Shown here piece after piece: positions 33,331 through 44,303 of a stretch of 64,000 nucleotides of DNA. Under the pieces are notes generated by a model, which worked only from the letters and a program-made list of their open reading frames with translations, was not told where the DNA came from and did no database searches. This DNA is from Azolla caroliniana (Eukaryota; Polypodiophyta): NCBI GenBank assembly GCA_043228905.1, contig JBHGNT010000016.1, positions 11,408,001 to 11,472,000 on the forward strand. The letters are read 5' to 3'. The position numbers and the translations under genes are program-made. The number at the start of each line of letters is the position of its first letter. The stretch's first letter is position 1.

Positions 33331-34529
33331 ACGCTATTGAGCCTGAACTGACCCAGGTAGATGATGATGAAGCGTGGACTCAGTATGAGAGTCCGGAATC
33401 ATTTCGGTTGAGCGGGCCAAATGAGAGACTAAGTCAATCTGACCAGTCCGATGAGGAACCGGCAAGTAGTGGAGACTCTGCCGTGCTCTCCCCACGCAAG
33501 GAACTGAGGAGACGGTTCACGCGCAAAGAGAAAGGGAAGAAAAAGATGTTGGAATTCGAAACCGGCAATGATGAGTCGGATTGGTGTGCATCCGACTCCG
33601 GTAAGGAGAAAGGCGGATGTTCGGCATCGAAGATCGAACTGGCCAAGAAGGGCCTCAAACTGGGTAATGGTGAGTTATGCCGGTCCACCCGCCAGAAGGA
33701 TCCCGTCAAGCGGTACGGGTACAATGAGTACATGGCGCATCACTATGCGTACATGAACAAGGTGGCGGAACTGCGTGAGCTGGAGATGGCGCATCGCTAT
33801 GTGTACATGAACAAGGATGCAAATTGGCGTGCCGCTATGGAGGAAGAAATGCGGGCACTTGATGTCAACGAGACATGGGACATAGTTGACCCTCCCCGTC
33901 ACTATAAACCGATCGGATGCAAGTGGATGTACAAGGTAGAGTACAACGCCGACGGTTCAGTTAACTTGTACAAGGCCCGATTAGTGGTGAAGGGATACGC
34001 ACAGACCCACGGAATCGACTACGACGAGACCTTCGCTCCGGTAGCGAAGATGACGACGGTTCGGGTGGTGATGGCGGTTGCTACAACAAGGAGGTGGCAT
34101 CTTCACCAGATGGATGTGAAGAATGCGTTTCTTCAGGGTGATCTTGAAGAAGAAGTCTTTATGACTCAACCCCCTGGTTTTCAATCGGAGATGAACAAGT
34201 CGGTGGTATGCTGGCTGAAGAAGTCATTGTATGGCCTGAAGCAAGCCCCTCGAGCTTGGAATGTGAAGATCACGCATCGGTTGTGTAAGATGGGGTTTGT
34301 GGCCTCCAAGTCAGACTCTTCGTTGTTCATTCGGCAAGGCTCAACCGGTCCGGTATGTATCCTGCTGTATGTTGATGATTTAGTCATCACTGGACTGGGT
34401 CTTCTAGAAGTCAACCACGTCAAATTCCAGTTGTCGGACGCATTTGAGATGAAGGACCTAGGGGACCTTCATTATTTTCTTGGGATCGAGGTGATCCGAA
34501 CCCCCGACAACATATTGCTCTCACAATGA
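33331..34529 (+). pseudogene. Copia B reverse transcriptase
   Basis: Within an uninterrupted 494-codon stretch starting at 33045 come the acidic linker, LCRSTRQKDPVKRYGYNEYM, then the RT blocks [69 protein letters not shown] and YVDDLVIT. The frame ends at TGA (34527-34529) where copia D has CGT for Arg. A tandem copy of the MAHxYxYMNK phrase occurs at about 33732 and 33787. Confidence 0.88.
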
Positions 34530-35328
34530 CATTACGTCTTGCATATGCTGTACAAGTTCGGCATGACAGAATGCCGACTTGTCTCCACACCCTTGGACCG
34601 GAACTAGAAGCTTCGTCCTAACTCCGGACCGGCCTGCAACGAGAAACGGTTCCGACAAATTGTCGGAAGCCTTATTTACTTGACTATCACGTGACCCGAC
34701 ATCAACTATTCGGTCGGAATGATAAGTCAGTTCATGCAGAAGCCGACCATGGAGCACCTTCAGTGCGTGCAACAGATACTACGATATGTACGTGGCACGA
34801 AGGACCAGGGCTGTTATACCGGCGAGGTATAACTGAAGGGCTAGTCGGTTACACGGATGCCGACTAGGCTGGTGATGCGTCGGATCGTAGATCCACTTCC
34901 GGTTTTATGTTTTCCCTTGGGAGCGCAGATGTTGCGTGGAGCAGCAAAAAGCAGCCAATAGTGGCTCTATCAAGCACTAAGACTTAGTATCGGGGTGCGA
35001 CTGTTGCCACCTGCGAAGCCATTTGGCTTCGGCGACTACTGCGAGACTTGCGGATCGAGGTACCGACCCCGATCCCGATTTATTGTGATAACATCAGCAG
35101 CATGCAGCTCGCCAAGAACCCTGTGTTCCACGCTCGCACGAGGCACATAGAAGTGCATTATCACTTTGTGCGTGAGCGGGTCCTGAGCGGTGAAGTTGAA
35201 CTACGGTATGTTCACATGGATCGGCAAGTTGCCGCCATCTTCACCAAGCCTCTCAAATCGGAAAAGTTGCAACACTTTACCGACATGCTTGGTGTTCAAC
35301 ATCTCGACGTACGACACTTGAGGGGGAG
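34530..35328 (+). pseudogene. Copia B RNase H
   Basis: After an indel, RNase H text resumes: SSKKQP-like, then IPIYCDNISSMQLAKNPVFH, HIEVHYHFVRERVLSGEVEL and AAIFTKPLKSEKLQHF, ending DVRHLRGRR. Stops and a frame change occur between 34529 and 35048. Confidence 0.8.
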
Positions 35329-36094
35329 AAGAAGGGGCAAAGACACCGCCGGAACGGGCAAAGGCAAAGAAACTGTTGCCGACACCGGTAAGGGAAGAAC
35401 TGGAAGAGGGGGAGACAAGGAGGAAAAAGAAGCCGAGTCGATGAAGAAAGTCGGCACGTCTGAACAATTTAGAACGAGCGGCAGTGGTGGCAAGGTCAAG
35501 GAGGACCGAGCCAACCAGAAAGAAGAAGTGTGCACGCATGAAGAAAAGTGCATACTATGCGGAGTTAATCATCATCATCACGACGGCAGTGACCGAGATA
35601 CGGAGTCAAATGAAGAATTCGACTTCGGTGAACCGGCTGAAGAAGCCGAGGATGGAAGCAAGGCCAAGACTCGGACGTGGTCTGATGTGGTGAAGGGCCT
35701 TAAACCGAAAGACGAGTTGGAGGATACCGACTCGGACAAGAGCTGGAACGAGTTGGGAGTGACCGATTCGGAAAAGAGCTGGAACGAATCGGAGAGAGCT
35801 GATTCGGATCAATAGACGGATCCGGATGAACTGAGTCAACTAGAGGCCAAGCAGAGACGGATGCAGCGGAAGTCGATGCCATCGCGGAGGAACCGACGGA
35901 TCGGCAAGCGCCGGAGTCATAGCAGCGAAGGAGCTGAGAGGGGCCTATTGAGCAGACATGCCGACCGAGAAGGTCGAGGCGCGCAAAACCAAAAGGGCCG
36001 CGGCAAACGGGACTGGACCGGACGAGGAGCGCGAGCAAGGCGGAGCGATGCCAGGAGAAGTCGGTTGGAAGAACTGACTGCCACAAAGGCTAAC
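35329..36094 (+). other. Copia B charged 3' extension
   Basis: The RNase H frame stays open for about 160 further codons, highly charged, with a CILCGVNHHHHD cluster and repeated TDSDKSWNEL / TDSEKSWNES units. After a TAG it continues as an R-rich stretch to the LTR. Shorter charged tails follow LRG in copia D and in the fragment at 830-1132. The function, if any, is unknown. Confidence 0.6.
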
Positions 36095-36508
36095 ACTGGA
36101 GCGGCAAGCTCAACTAGAGCCGGATTGACTGGATAAGCCTGAGCCGGTGAGCGAGACGGATCAGTAAGACGGTGAGCAACCGAGCCGGCAAGCAATAGAG
36201 CTGGTGAGCTGGGGAGCCGGTTAGCCGCATCCAATCGATAACCGGAAGCATAGTATTAGTTTAGACTACTAGGCAGTTATAGTCTCGTAGTAAGTGTCAG
36301 ATGCTCGTGTGAGCATTGAAGTATGCGGTACTTTTGTCAGTCCCATGAGGACTTGGATAAATAGTGCTACTGAGCATAGTTGTAAGTGTAGAGTGTTTAT
36401 ATTGTTTTGAATATAGCTTTTACGTTCTGCTCTCTCTGTCTCTCCCAAGCACTCTGTGTATTCTCTGCTTTCTCTATTTTCTAACGCTTCCGTAAGTAAT
36501 CATTTTCA
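36095..36508 (+). repeat. 3' LTR of copia B
   Basis: Aligns with 30537-30950. Differences include the first few bases (ACTGGAGCGG for TGTTGAGCGG) and scattered substitutions. Confidence 0.9.
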
Positions 36509-36513
36509 TATTT

Positions 36514-36966
36514 CTTCAATGCGTGGCCCATTCAATGAGACTCACATTAAATCATCTAAATGCTCTATATTCAATCGATTTCTTTTCATCTCTTTGATGA
36601 GATTTTGCTTAGAGAACCCTCTCTCACACGAAACTCTACTAGACAGAATTGCTTGAAGGTGTATCATCCCACACCATCAAGGAACCATAGGTGCAATCAA
36701 AAGAAGAAAACATGGCACAAGTACGAGCAACATTGGTAGTTAACAAAAGCAACAATGATATTAGGCAAGCCATTGTAAATTTCCGTAGAGGGAAATATAA
36801 GAATGATTTAGCCATTAATAGAGTCAGAAAATGCTCTGGCCATCAACGTTGGATATGTAGTAATTTCCTAACCATAGGAAATAACTATTGATATGATGAG
36901 ATGGATCATTGTTAAAAGTTGAGGATTTGTATTGAGACAATAATATGCAAAAGCATGAAACGTCAG
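36514..36966. other. No recognisable feature
   Basis: AT-rich sequence with only short ORFs lacking familiar motifs. Confidence 0.45.
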
Positions 36967-37126
36967 TCTCTATTAATCTAAAGTTCATACCAAAGAGAGA
37001 GAGAGAGAGAAAGACGATGAAGGTAGAAGAAGAAGAAGAAGATTCTCTATTATCTAAAGTTCATACCAAAGAGAGAGAGAGAGAGAGACGACGCAGGTAG
37101 AAGAAGAAGAAGAAGAAGAAGAAGAG
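36967..37126. repeat. Tandem unit with (GA)n and (GAA)n
   Basis: Two copies of a unit of about 80 bp (from 36967 and 37044) each carry CTAAAGTTCATACCAAAGAG, a GA run, and a GAA run. The second copy has longer runs. A third, partial copy starts at 37127. Confidence 0.85.
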
Positions 37127-37143
37127 TCTCTATTATCTAAAGT

Positions 37144-37576
37144 TGTTGTCCGCCGGAATAGTAACCGACGGACAAGAGCGTAGGAATAAGAAATAATATA
37201 AGATCATAATGCATGTAATAGTTCACGCAGGAAGCAGGAACGACTAAATAGACCCTGCGTATATAAAGGATAGAAAACCTCTGATAGAGGGAGCGTGTAA
37301 TTTTGGGAATGTAAAGAAGCATATCGTAATAGAATTCTATCTTCTCTGAAAATCTGTGTATAGCTACGGCTAATCTACTGTGTGTTTGGAATACCTGAGA
37401 GTGTAAGAACGTGAGTGTGTAACCACTGATAAGGAGTCTGTTGTAGCCGTCTCCCTTATACGTTGTTAGGTTATTCTCCTATGTATTATGCATAGACACC
37501 ACCATTCGTTGTTTCTCAATCACTTGGAGGTCTAGGTCGAAGGACTGACTGCAGACCGTGTTCCTAATCGGTAACA
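37144..37576 (+). repeat. 5' LTR of gypsy H
   Basis: Starts TGTTGTCCGCCGGAATAG and ends TAATCGGTAACA, as do both LTRs of gypsy F. TATATAAAGG at about 37259 is a likely TATA box. Confidence 0.9.
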
Positions 37577-37770
37577 CTTTTGGCACGCTTGGTGATCTAT
37601 GTCTTCTCACAGACGAACAACAACGAATGGATGTTTAGCTGCAGACACCCTAGAGAACCAACACGACAAGACCGACCAATCACAAGGTTCATCACACGCC
37701 AGGCACGGGAACGCGCACGACAAAAGCCTCGCCTCAGCGACCTCAGTACTACCTGTCGTGATTACAAGGG
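37577..37770 (+). other. Gypsy H leader
   Basis: CTTTTGGCACGCTTGGTGATC follows the LTR, as in gypsy F. TTGGCACGC is the presumed primer-binding region, but the tRNA is unassigned. Short ORFs here (37580-37807) also occur in F and may be the start of the gag frame. Confidence 0.6.
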
Positions 37771-38181
37771 TGTTGAGAGACAAGCTCAACATTTGTGCGT
37801 AATATGATGTGTAACCAATGCGTAGACTAGGTGCACAAAACCGGTACGCAGACCGATGCGTAGAAAGGCCGTATCGGTGCATAGACCGAAAGGCCGTTAG
37901 GAAGATATTCCTCATAAGGAATAGTTTTGGGAGTAAGTGTCGAGGCTCATTTATGAGCAATCAAGTACTGTTCGTACTTGTGTTAGCCCATTGTCAGGGC
38001 TTGTATAAAAGTGCTCACTGAGCACATCCTATGTACAGATTGAGTATTATTTTTGAATTTAAGTTCTTGTGTTACTCTCTCTGTCTCTCCCGTGCGTACT
38101 GTGCAAACCTAAGCTTTCCATTAAACCTACGTTTTCTGTTGTTCGGTTTTCCTATATTGCTTCTGCACGCCATTCTTTTCA
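37771..38181 (+). repeat. LTR 1 of copia D
   Basis: TGTTGAGAGACAAGCTC to CATTCTTTTCA. It differs from LTR 2 at several sites (for example TATGATGTG versus TACGATGCA), more than LTRs 2 and 3 differ from each other. It contains repeated GGTGCGTAGA-like words. Confidence 0.93.
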
Positions 38182-38451
38182 TGGTATCAGAGCGCGAGGG
38201 TTGAGAACCTCTGCAGCTGACTTTGCTTGAAGGAAAAACCAATGAATCAACTGAGGGCCAAGCGGAAAAGAAGGCAGTAGGAGAAGCGCCAACACCGCGA
38301 CAGCAAGGGACCTATGAAGGGCCGTGGGAGCAGACAAGCCGGCCAGAAGGGTTGAACAGGCCGAGGAGCGCGAGCGAGCCGTGGAGCTAGGAGAAGTCGG
38401 AGCGTAGGTCCGGCAAAATAGGCGGAACCTCAAGTTGAGCTTGAGGGGGAG

Positions 38452-38862
38452 TGTTGAGAGACAAGCTCAACATTTGTGCGTAATACGATGCATAACCAGT
38501 GCGTAGACTGGGTGCACAAAACCGGTACGCAGACCGGTGCGTAGAAAGGCCGTATCGGTGCGTAGACTGAAAGGCCGTTAGAAAGATATTCCTCGTAAGG
38601 AATAGTTTTGGGAGTAAGTGTCGAGGCTCATTTATGAGCAATCAAGTACTGTTCGTACTTGTGTTAGCCCATTGTCAGGGCTTGTATAAAAGTGCTCACT
38701 GAGCACATCCTATGTACAGATTGAGTATTATTTTTGAATTTAAGTTCTTGTGTTACTCTCTCTGTCTCTCCCGTGCGTACTGTGCAAACCTAAGCTTTCC
38801 ATTAAACCTACGTTTTCTGTTGTTCGGTTTTCCTATATTGCTTCTGCACGCCATTCTTTTCA
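38452..38862 (+). repeat. LTR 2 of copia D (shared)
   Basis: It is both the 3' LTR of the miniature copy and the 5' LTR of the full copy. It is followed by TGGTATCAGAGCGCG (PBS, 38863-38877). Confidence 0.92.
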
Positions 38863-38944
38863 TGGTATCAGAGCGCGAGGGTTGAGAACCTCTGCAGCTG
38901 ACTTTGCTTGAAGGAAAAACCAATGAAGAAGAACAAGAAAACCG

Positions 38945-39860
38945 ATGGACAGAGGAATGGCTAGCTCGCTTCCAACGGAGAAGCTCGACAGAACCAACTA
39001 CGCATCTTGGTCCTACAAGATGCACCAATACCTGCTCGGACATGGTTACTGGAGCTATGTCGATGGAGCAAATGACACAGCACCCGATTTGACACACAAA
39101 GACTTCCCAGCGTGGGAACAATCGGCGAGCAGAGTGCTATACTGCTTCGTGTCTTGTGTGGGTGAATAGCTGCTAAGCTACGTCCGGGATGCAAAAACGC
39201 TGAAGGGTGCATGGGAAAATCTAAAGAAGATTTTCGCCGCGAGCACCACAGCTAGGAAGCTTCTACTTCGACAGGAGTTGAGCAACCTACGACAACGTGA
39301 TTTGTCGGTGGCTAACTATACCTCGAGGATTAAGGACATATGCAACTCCTTAGCTTCCATTGATGTGAACATCGAGGAAAGCGAGATGGTCCAGGTCTGT
39401 CTCGGAGGTTTGGCGTCAAAGTTCGAGGCGTTCCGAACTGCAGTGTGTACCCGGGAGAATACGTCGTCCTTTTTCGACTTACAGTCAATGCTCCTGGTAG
39501 AGGAGAACCACACGGTGCGTCGACGAGCACGCACACCGACAACAAGATGTTGTACACGGAGGGAGAAAGGCCCCATGGTCGTGGCGGATGAGGCGAGTTG
39601 GTACGCAATGGAAGCGGCCGACGGGATCAAGGAAGAACGCACCGAAGTGATGTCGACAGCAATTCCGGACCCTCCAGAAACAGGGGGAGTCGAGGCGACG
39701 AGAACCAGAAAGGGAAATCCGCCACGGAATGCTGGTATTGTGGCAAGAAAGGCCACAGGGAGAGCGAGTGCTGGAAGAAGCGCGCCGAGTCGGAGAGGTC
39801 TGGCTCCGGACATACCGACAAAGGAAATCGGCAGCGATCGCACTATGCCGAAGGATCCGG
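38945..39860 (+). pseudogene. Copia D Gag
   Basis: It starts MDRGMASSLPTEKLDRTNYA and carries UBN2-type Gag blocks. There is a TAG at 39167-39169 (Gln expected) and a frameshift near 39520. The zinc knuckle CWYCGKKGHRESEC (C-X2-C-X4-H-X4-C) is intact, encoded near 39733-39775. Its closest relative in the window is copia B. Confidence 0.87.
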
Positions 39861-40470
39861 AAAAGCCGGAAAAGGGTCAGTCTTCGTGACGAGACACAAA
39901 GCAAACTCAATGAAACAGTCTGCCCCGAAATCAGACGAGGTGTGGTATGTCGACTCCGGCGCGTCAAACCACATGATGTGCCACAAGGAGTGGTTCTCAT
40001 ACCTTGAGAAACCGACGCAACCAGGAGTAGTCACAACTGGAGACGACACTCTGCATCCGATCGCAAATGTCGGTGAAGTTCCCTTGAGCCATGTCGGGCA
40101 GAAAGGGAAACTTATGAACGTGTTACACATCCCGACCATCACGAAGAATCTGGTGTCGGTCGGGCAGATTGTGACGGGAACTGGTCGTTCCTTATGCTCA
40201 ACGCTCGGCCACAACCGAGCTTAGAATCATACATAGAAAACGGGAACTAAATGCACGACACAAAGGAGAGAAAAGGTACATAGGATGTTTACATGGAAAA
40301 CCCAAACTAAGGGAAAAACCACGGCAGCCCACAGGCTGCAAACTATCACTATGTTGGAATGTACAAACAGTGAGTTCACGGAGGCAACGACCTCGTGCTC
40401 ACGATCTTCGCCACAGGCGGCGGTTACAACAGAGGCAACGACCTCTTTCTCTCTCTGTACACTGTTACGC

Positions 40471-41170
40471 TGTCGTGCCTTTCGGCTCCGGATCGTTTGT
40501 GTGAGTCGGGTGGGAACCACCGGGGTTTTGGACTAGGAGAAAGAAAAATACAAATAAGGCTAGTAAAGAATAGGTATAAAGAGTTATAAGATAAGAATCT
40601 CGTGAATCCCACGAGTTTAGTATATTTAGTCGATATTTAGGTAGTAAGAGAGAATTATTTTAGCAAATTCGTGAATCCCACGAATATTTTAGATTGATTG
40701 ATCATTATAGAAAAATAATCAACAAAAACTACAATGTGCTCCCCATCCTTATATAGTGATGGGAGAGACTAAGCATAACTACATGCTTTTTCTAATATGT
40801 TCATGCACACTAAATGTGTATGTGATGCTTTTCTAATCCTTGCTTTTATTTGCTAAATATAGTGCTCATGCACGCTAGATGTGCATGAGTCATTTTTTAG
40901 TTGCTTGCGTTTTTCTATAAAATATTCACGCACTCTAAAAATGCACGATTTACCTTTTAATAAAGGTAGGTGCAAATAAAGCACTTATAGTTATTAAATC
41001 TATTTGTAGAACACTAAAGATAAGGTAGCATAATGGTAAAGTACAAGGTTCAAATCTTGCCCTATGCACGTGATAAATATCTTGATATTCTTATTTTATT
41101 TATTTATATGTAATTAAATCGGTTATATTATTTTTACTTATTCACGTAGTGTACGAAATACACTACGACA
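40471..41170 (-). mobile_element. Solo LTR, family C, copy 2
   Basis: Plus-strand TGTCGTGCCTTTCGG to CACTACGACA, the reverse of 10786-11508, flanked by a 4-bp duplication ACGC (40467-40470 and 41171-41174). The flanking LTR E text (ACTGTTACGC and ACGCACTCTAATC) is otherwise continuous. It retains shortened tRNA-like boxes at about 41026-41057. Confidence 0.92.
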
Positions 41171-41316
41171 ACGCACTCTAATCTCGTGCAAAACAGGAAT
41201 GACAACAACAGTAACTAAAAGTTTGCCCTAAGTCAGAAACATATTTACGACTTTTCGGCTATTTACAAATATAGCCTCGATGGACTCTTAGAAACATATT
41301 TACGAATATGTCTCTT

Positions 41317-41640
41317 CATCCGGTTCTCACCAGGTCTGCACCATCCGGCTCTCCGTAGCCGGGTACTCCTCATCCGGTTCTCACCGGGTCTGCACCATCC
41401 GGCTCTCCGTAGCCGGGTATTCCTCATCCGGTTCTCACCGGGTCTGCACCATCTGGCTCTCCGTAGCCGGGTACTCCTCATCTGGATCTCACCGGGTCTG
41501 CACCATCCAGCTCTCCGTAGCCGGGTACTCTTCATCCGGATCTCACTGGGTCTGCACCATCCGTCTCTCCGTAGCCGGGTACTCCTCATCCGGTTCTCAC
41601 CGGGTCTCCACCATCCGGCTCTCCGTAGCCGAGCACTTCT
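41317..41640. repeat. Six-copy 54-bp repeat inside LTR E2
   Basis: Units of CATCCGGTTCTCACCGGGTC... run exactly 6 x 54 bp from 41317 to the CATCCGG at 41641. On the minus strand they read as 18-residue repeats (RSTRLRRAGWCRPGENRM), which is a by-product, not a gene. Confidence 0.93.
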
Positions 41641-42888
41641 CATCCGGTTTCGGCACTGTTCTTCTCTCTTCCCATTCGGAGGGACCTGTCTCCCAACAGA
41701 TCGTCGACTAGGGGATGCAGGTTTGGTTTACGCATCTTGGGTACTTCATTGAGGAAGAAGGCCGTATTATTGCGCAAGGGCGCAGAGATGGGAGGATGTT
41801 TATCCTCGACTCTACTGACGGTGGCACCAATGTTCGCGAAGGGACAAAAAGTCGAGTCGGACATCAACTTATGGCACAAACGGATAGGCCATGTCAACTA
41901 CCAGCGGCTTCAAGACCTGCAATCGAAACAAGTGGTGTTTGGATTGCCCAAATTCAGTGGCCGGAAGGCACAGATTTGAGAAGCCTGCCAGCTTGGGAAG
42001 CAACACCGACTTCCTTTCCCAAACGAGCGTAATCGGAGCCGGAACAAGCTAGACTTGATACACTCTGATGTGTGGGGGCCGGCACAAAACGTTTTTCTTG
42101 GCAGGAGCCGATATTTTGTCTCCTTCATCGACGACTACACGCGGCACACGTGGATCTACCTCATTGAGAGGAAAAGCGAAGTCTTCGACTGTTTCCGGGA
42201 CCTCAAAGGGTTCGTGGAAACGGAAACAGGAAGAAAGATCAAGTGTCTGCGGTCAGATGGCGGAAAAGAATACTTTTCCGGTCAATTCAACGGTTATCTA
42301 CAACAGATGGGAATTCAACGCGAATTTAGTTGTAGATACACGCCAGAGCAAAATGGCGTGGCCGAGAGAAAAAATCGGTCGGTTGTGGAAGCTGCACGCG
42401 CAATGCTGGAGGAGAAGAGCTTGCCCAAGTTCTATTGGGCTGAGGCGGTAAGAACTGCGGTATACATCCAAAACCGGATCAGAGAAAAAGTGTCGGCGCA
42501 TGAGCTATACTTTGGAACAAAACCAAACTTGCGACATTTACGAGTTTTCAGTAGCATTGCGTATGTACATGTGCCGAAGGAGAAAAGGAGGAAGTTGGGA
42601 GCAAAAGCCGAGAAGTGTATCTTGGTCGGCTATTCCGACGAGCAGAAGGGTTATAAGTGCTATAACCCGCGTACCAAACAACTGCATATGAGCCGCGACG
42701 TTGTGTTTAATGAGTCCGCGTCCTGGTACTTGCCTCCGACTCCGGATCTCACCTCCAATCCGAGTTCTGACGATGAGGACAGCGAGGCCGAGGTGCCTCC
42801 GGCTGAGCGTGAAATCGGGATCCCCGAAGAGAGTCCGATTTCATTTCGGTTAAGTGGACCGAATGGACGACTGAGTCGGTACGACTAG

Positions 42889-44303
42889 TCCGATGAAGAG
42901 CCGACGAGTAGTGGAGACTCGGCTGTGCATTCCCCGCGTAGGAAGCCGAGGAGACGGCTTACCCGCGAAGAAAAAGGGAAGAAGAAGATGTCGGATTCCG
43001 GCACGGATAGGAACAAGTCAGACGGACGCGAGTCCGACTCCGAGGGAAGCGGCGACGGGCCTTCAGGAACGAAGTCCGCATCGGCCGAGAAGACCTCGAC
43101 ATCGGCAAATGACCGATTACGCCGATCTACCCGCCAAAAGAACCCAGTTGTGCGGTTTGGATACAACGAGTACATGGCGCATCACTCTGCGTACATGACC
43201 CGTGTAGTGGAAGTACGTGAGCCGAGGAGCTACGCAGAAGCGGCGAAGGACGCGAATTGGCGCGCCGCGGTGGAGGAAGAGATGCACGCACCGAAGGGTG
43301 TGACGCACCGAAGGACCTGGTTGACGCACCGAAGGGTGTGAAGCCGATCGGATGTAGGTGGGTGTACAAGGTCAAGTACGACACCGACGGCTCGGTCAAC
43401 CGATACAAGGCCCGGTTAGTGGCAAAAGGCTACGCGCAAAAACACGGCATCGACTACGATGAGACGTTTGCGCCGGTCGCAAAGATGACGACCGTCTGTG
43501 TTTTGCTCGCAGTAGCCGCAACCAAGGGGTGGCACCTACATCAGATGGATGTAAAGAATGCATTCCTGCAAGGTTAGTTTGAGGACCAAGTGTACATGGT
43601 ACAACCCCCCGGATTTCACTCTGGACTGAACATGTCGGCAATATGCCGATTGAAGAAGTCCCTTTACGGACTGAAGCAAGCACCGCGTGCCTGGAATGCA
43701 AAAATCACGCATCGGCTGTGTCGGATGGGCTTTGCGACGTCAAAATCAGACTCCTCGTTGTTCATTCGGAAAGGTCGACTCGGGCCGGTCAGTATTTTAC
43801 TCTATGTTGATGACTTGGTCATCACCGGTGCCGACCTAGGTGAGATCAACCGCGTGAAGCTCCAACTTGCAGCATCATTCGACATGAAGGATCTGGGGGA
43901 CCTTCATTACTTCCTCAGGATCGAAGTGATCCGCACCCCTGAAGGCATAATAATCAACCAACGTCATTACGCGCTGAATATGTTCTTCAAATTCGGGATG
44001 GCAGACTGTAAGTCCTTCTCAACTCCTCTAGACAGAACCGTCAAGCTTCGCCCTAGTTCCGACAAGGTTTGCGATCCAACAAGGTTTCGAGAAGTTGTTG
44101 GAAGCCTTATCTACTTGACCATCACCCGACCCGATCTCAGTTATCCGGTCGGGGTGATCAGTCAGTTCATGGCGCGCCCTACCGAGGAGCACCTTGAGTG
44201 TGCGCAACGCGTACTGCGGTACATAAGCGGCACTAAGGACCAAAGACTGCTATATCGGGCTGATACAGCCCTGCAGTTGGTCGGCTACACTGATGTCGAC
44301 TAG
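42889..44303 (+). pseudogene. Copia D linker and reverse transcriptase
   Basis: RRRLTREEKGKKKM and RLRRSTRQKNPVVRFGYNEY precede [11 protein letters not shown] is followed by a 9-residue tandem phrase ([17 protein letters not shown]), where a small duplication has caused a frameshift. Then come [31 protein letters not shown] and [10 protein letters not shown], a TAG (43575-43577), then PPGFHSGL, KKSLYGLKQAPRAW and YVDDLVITG, with the catalytic box intact. Confidence 0.88.

Larger units (their letters stand above)
30537..36508 (+). mobile_element. Copia B: full-length Ty1/copia element with perfect TSD, defective
   Basis: The 5' LTR (30537-30950) and 3' LTR (about 36095-36508) are bounded by perfect 5-bp flanks TATTT (30532-30536 and 36509-36513). 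The PBS TGGTATCAAAGC follows the 5' LTR. From 31044 to 34529 one frame carries gag, protease, integrase and RT, interrupted only by nonsense codons. A frameshift separates RNase H. Most stops are changes from Gln codons. The first bases of the 3' LTR are altered, and no strong polypurine tract adjoins it. Confidence 0.93.
37771..38862 (+). mobile_element. Miniature deletion derivative of copia D
   Basis: Between LTR 1 and LTR 2 lie only the PBS and leader (38182 to about 38240) fused to the 3' tail (about 38241-38451). That tail looks identical to 45024-45232. The fusion falls on TGAA, shared by the leader (CCAATGAAGAAG) and the tail (CACTGAATCAAC). It keeps LTRs, PBS and polypurine tract but no genes, so it has TRIM-like architecture. 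Confidence 0.88.
40172..41698 (-). mobile_element. Solo LTR, family E, copy 2, with nested LTR C2
   Basis: Plus-strand ends TGACGGGAACTGG and CTGTCTCCCAACA, with flanks GATTG (40167-40171) and GATCG (41699-41703). It splits the copia D frame precisely in the V-D codons of GQIVDQ. It has six 54-bp units, the most of the three E copies. It is interrupted at 40471-41170 by a copy of LTR C. Confidence 0.92.
39861..42888 (+). pseudogene. Copia D protease and integrase, split by solo LTR E2
   Basis: VWYVDSGASNHMM marks the protease. The frame reaches VSVGQIV at 40171, is interrupted by E2, and resumes at 41699 with IVD, a stop, and GMQVWF. After more frame changes the integrase reads LWHKRIGHVNYQRL, HSDVWGPAQ, FVSFIDDYTRHTWIY, RSDGGKEYFSG and PEQNGVAERKN, so the D, D and E residues are all present in the 277-codon stretch from 42055. 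The stretch ends at a TAG after LSRYD. Confidence 0.87.

Noticed and set aside
41317-41640. CRISPR-like direct repeat array
   Set aside because: Units are contiguous with no unique spacers. This is a minisatellite in a plant LTR.
41263-41643. Arginine-rich repeat protein on the minus strand
   Set aside because: It is the translation of the 54-bp non-coding repeat inside solo LTR E2.
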